In this document: positions 61,216-64,000 of the stretch, piece by piece
How positions within the stretch are numbered: the stretch's first letter is position 1
How the letters are laid out: each line of letters opens with the position of its first letter
DNA from: Diplonema papillatum
Lineage: Eukaryota; Euglenozoa; Diplonemea; Diplonemida; Diplonemidae
Direction of reading: 5' to 3'
NCBI GenBank assembly: GCA_030068145.1
Contig: JAPJBO010000697.1
Coordinates: forward strand, 60,062-124,061
Length of the DNA stretch: 64,000 nt
Program-made: the position numbers and the translations under genes
Notes under the pieces: model-generated
Seen by the model: only the letters and a program-made list of their open reading frames with translations
Database searches by the model: none
Told to the model about the DNA's origin: nothing

Positions 61216-62041
61216 GTGAATGTGCATAGCAAGTGTGTCGTGTACAGAGGCAGCGTACCTACTTTCCCCTCGTCCCTTTTGGCATGGCCCACATGCTATA
61301 CAACATGTGTGGCAGAACATGTGACAACATGTATCGATCACGCGATCACACGTAAACAACACCGTAAAAGCCCGCGCGATTACATGTTCGGTCATATCTC
61401 AACGGCATAACATGCGAAATCCTTTGTGTTTTCCGTAACAAAGAGGTTGCGGATTCACGACGCACTCCGACCGCCAGTCATTCGGGAACTGGAAGGCAGC
61501 ACCAAGTCGTTGGTGGTTGGGAAAGAGACCCCCCCCCCCCTGAACACGAAACTACACGGTGCACTAGTAAAAGTGAAAAAGGTGTTTTGACTAGTCATTT
61601 TACTAGTGAAAAAGCATGACTAGTGCACTAGTAATAATGACTAGTGCACTAGTAAAAACACTAGTAAAAATGACTAGTGCACTAGTAAAAATGACTAGTG
61701 CACTAGTCAAAATGACTAGTGTCCTAGTAGAAATCCACCTGTTCCGAACCGAAATCTGGGCTATTTTGTAGATTTCAGAGGGTCCCAGGGCACAACTGTA
61801 CCCTACCGTTGCGCTTACAACCGTGTTCGGAATAATGTTGGACCGGGAAAAAGTCGAAGTACTTTCAAAACCTCCAAAAGTCCAAAAAAGTGCCGGTTCA
61901 AATATTTTACAGTAGGGTTCACGCCCACAAGGAAGTTTAGAATCCAAGAATACGATAAGATATGATACATGTGGTGCCTACAGTCAAGGGCGCGCCCAAG
62001 TCCGTTAACAGCGCCCTACAACTTGGAGGTCGCTACTTTAG

Positions 62042-62332
62042 CCAGACGCAGAAGGTGGCGAGTCGCTGAGCGTAGTCGGCACGCGGCGTCGCCGGGCCTT
62101 ACGGAGCAAGGCCGGCGGCATGCCCGCGGAAGGACTCGACCTCGGCGAGCTCGCAGTGAAGCGAGCGTCGCTGAGTGAAGGCGACGTCCTGGCCGCCGAG
62201 TGGCGGTCACGCGCGTTTTTGACGGTGGATGCCGACGACAGCGGGCTGCTGGCGTTCAAGGAGTTGATCAAGTATAGCCGGTCCCGGACGTCGTGTTCCG
62301 GCACGTGGTCGGCGACGGGGGCAATCTCATGA
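62042..62332 (+). pseudogene. EF-hand coding fragment (exon or captured gene piece)
   Basis: The frame up to and past the ATG at 62120 encodes SEGDVLAAEWRSRAFLTVDA then DDSGLLAFKELIKYSR. DADDSGLLAFKE (62228-62263) fits the EF-hand loop with D1, D3, S5, G6, L8 and E12, preceded by a helix with W and F. It is much more GC-rich than its flanks. The sequence CTACTTTAG just before could be a 3' splice site. After the loop the frame soon loses protein character, while another frame (VFRHVVGDGGNLMSRPAML) gains it, so a frameshift or a splice is likely. It lies inside the putative CACTAGT-armed element. Confidence 0.55.
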
Positions 62333-62579
62333 GTCGCCCCGCCATGCTCACCCGAGCTGCTTGTCTACGCGACCCAGGCTACGCCCATAGTCATGATCGT
62401 GCAACCGCGAGTTTTAAGGACGAACAGAAACTAAAGGTAACCTAAACCAATTTGGACGCGTTTGCGGCCCGGAACTCGGGAAGCTTTGGAATGTTCGCAC
62501 AATCTGCCGGTCCCATCATTGGTGTAACGGAAACATGAAACGCAAAAGCTGCTTCGGTCAGACTTCAAAATACCGCCAA

Positions 62580-62650
62580 AAAGTGAAACCCCCAGGGAAA
62601 AGTCCAAAACTTTCAGAACCTCCAAAAGCCCAAAACTTTAACTCTAAAAA
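62580..62650 (+). repeat. CCTCCAAAAGTCC repeats, tail-like
   Basis: GTCCAAAACTTTCAGAACCT, CCAAAAGCCCAAAACTTTAACTCTAAAAAG resemble a very diverged tail; a similar CTTTCAAAACCTCCAAAAGT is at 61862. Weak. 62700-63950 has only frames without recognised domains. Confidence 0.3.
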
Positions 62651-64000
62651 GTCCAAAAAAATTCCGGTCCAAAGAAGTTCCGGTCCAATATTTTTCTGAA
62701 TGCGGTTGACGAAAGCTGGGGGCCATGTCTGCCACGAGCGTCATTCAACAAAGCCAGTTCTGCAGGAATAAGTTACGATTACTCGTCGGTTTGTGTTTTG
62801 CGGCTGAACATGCAGAACTGTGATCGCTTTTTTGGTGGGCCACCCCGACTCTTCCCCCACAGGAATCGGGCTGAGTATTGAGTTCTAGAAAGTGCAAGTG
62901 CCATGAAGGCAAGCGAGCACCACAGCCGAGGACGGGGAGTTTCTGGGAACTTGTTGCCTACTGGGAGCGTTATACAGCTTGCCTGCCTCATGCTCTTCCG
63001 CACTTACTACTAGTAGCTCTCAATGCCCGATAGACAGTGCGTTGTGAATTCAAGCTAATCCGAGGCGGTGACTTTTATTGTCGTTGTGAACAACCGAAGA
63101 TGCGAAAGAAGCTGCTTTCACAAATAGTACACCGGCTACGCGATTCACCTTACTGTGCGGTAGACCCGACGAGTAGAAACCAGAACCTGCTGGTGTCCCA
63201 CCCGACGAAAGCTTTGAGCAGTTGATCGGTGGGCTCAATGGTCGTAGCACGTCCCGAAACGACAAAGAAACGTGACTTCCAGGCATTCGAAATGCCTGGA
63301 CAAAGCACCACGACGTGTTGACTGGCACACAACGCGCGCGCCACAGGCTACAAGACTGGTTTTCCGCGGCGGCGTGAAAGAGGAGGCACGCAATGGGAGA
63401 GCGCCTCCAATCCAACACTAGAAAGCGGAGCACATAGCAGTGAGCAACAACACTATTTGTGGAATGTGCGCAACACAAAGCCTTGCATGCAAACAGTTCA
63501 CAGGCGGACAAAGCCAGCACCTGTTGCACATTCATGTTGGGAAGCTCGGCAAGAATCGTGGGTTTTAGGGAACCCACTACTGTAAATGCACTGTGTCCGG
63601 TGCGATGCCAAGGCGATAGGAGCGCCATGAACGACAAGCCGAATCTACGGACCAGAGTTTGAATGTGGTCGGAAGCCCGCATTATTCCAGTGTCTGAAAC
63701 CTGTCACGACATGTCTCTGACCTCACCGTGCAGGGATAGCACTGTCGTTTGCACTATGTTTGCTAAGCCATACAAGCTCAGGGACTTTCCCAAGAAACCA
63801 ACCAAAACCCTCGCAACTCGGCCTGTCTCGCGAAAACTGGGGTTGCCCAGGTGGTTTGTGGTGTCTGGGCACCGGTGGTCACGGTAGTGCCGTGGAACCC
63901 CTCGAAAACTCTCAAAACACCCAGGACTTGGGTCCAGGTTAGGTGGATTTTGTCTAAATCACTAGTCATTTTTACTAGTGCACTAGTCATTTTTACTAGT

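Larger units (their letters stand above)
61550..64000. mobile_element. Large element with CACTAGT inverted arms, right end outside
   Basis: The left arm 61550-61735 starts ACTACACGGTGCACTAGTAA and holds tandem GTGCACTAGTAAAAATGACT words. At 63960-64000 the reverse complement of the same words appears and runs into the window edge. If these are the two arms, the element is over 2.4 kb and encloses GC-rich coding-like DNA. Class is unknown; the CTACACGG start links it to 41034 and perhaps the CTACACGG MITEs. Confidence 0.55.

Noticed and set aside
63050-63682. 210-codon reverse open frame
   Set aside because: No domain recognised; forward frames overlap it with similar character. A decayed transposase was considered but no motif fits.

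Overview
The window looks like nuclear DNA of a unicellular eukaryote with a repeat-rich genome of intermediate GC. The reasons are long microsatellites and minisatellites, hAT- and piggyBac-type non-autonomous DNA transposons, tyrosine-recombinase (YR) retroelements with split direct repeats, a polyglutamine CCCH zinc-finger protein, and A-tracts next to short retroposon-like repeats. I see no bacterial operons, CRISPR, rRNA or convincing tRNA. I cannot fix the lineage; an alveolate or similar protist is only a guess from the style of the zinc-finger protein.

Layout. 1-6.5 kb: three tandem arrays (66-, 12- and 10-bp units), a hAT transposase remnant, and hAT MITEs whose arms are built of short AAACG-containing words. 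6.5-9.1 kb: the best host-type gene (7412-8662, CCCH/polyQ protein), followed by an A19 tract and dispersed repeats. 9.1-10.1 kb: a hAT element with terminal inverted repeats (TIRs) and the C-terminal half of its transposase. 10-23 kb: mostly dispersed repeats, including several MITE families and many copies of a common ~50-bp tail. 23.0-27.4 kb: a 330-bp hAT MITE with a perfect 8-bp target duplication, split by a whole-looking 4,030-bp YR retroelement (SAP-like Gag ORF, YR, RT/RNase H). 27.4-37.6 kb: more MITEs and short repeats, a second hAT remnant, and nested MITEs that reveal a poly-T insertion site. 37.6-40 kb: a 196-bp CA microsatellite and the Gag-like part of a second retroelement. 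40-64 kb: hAT-derived repeats, a 181-bp hairpin satellite, a ~200-bp tandem array, a piggyBac MITE, and at the end a >2.4-kb element with CACTAGT-rich inverted arms that encloses a GC-rich EF-hand coding fragment.

How it fits together. Nearly everything can be read as layers of transposition. hAT-type termini (CAGGG..., CAGTG..., CTATG...) with 8-bp target duplications recur, and one autonomous-type hAT C-terminus is present that could have served some of them. At least four short retroposon-like families occur, as far as I could see by eye, only in the + orientation. Many different repeats end in the same ~50-bp tail, which suggests a shared copying machinery. Host coding potential is limited to the CCCH protein, the EF-hand fragment, a duplicated hypothetical coding segment (4.2 and 56.4 kb) and a few weak candidates. 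All repeat boundaries were read by eye and may be off by a few bases; most short open frames here are translations of repeats and are not listed.
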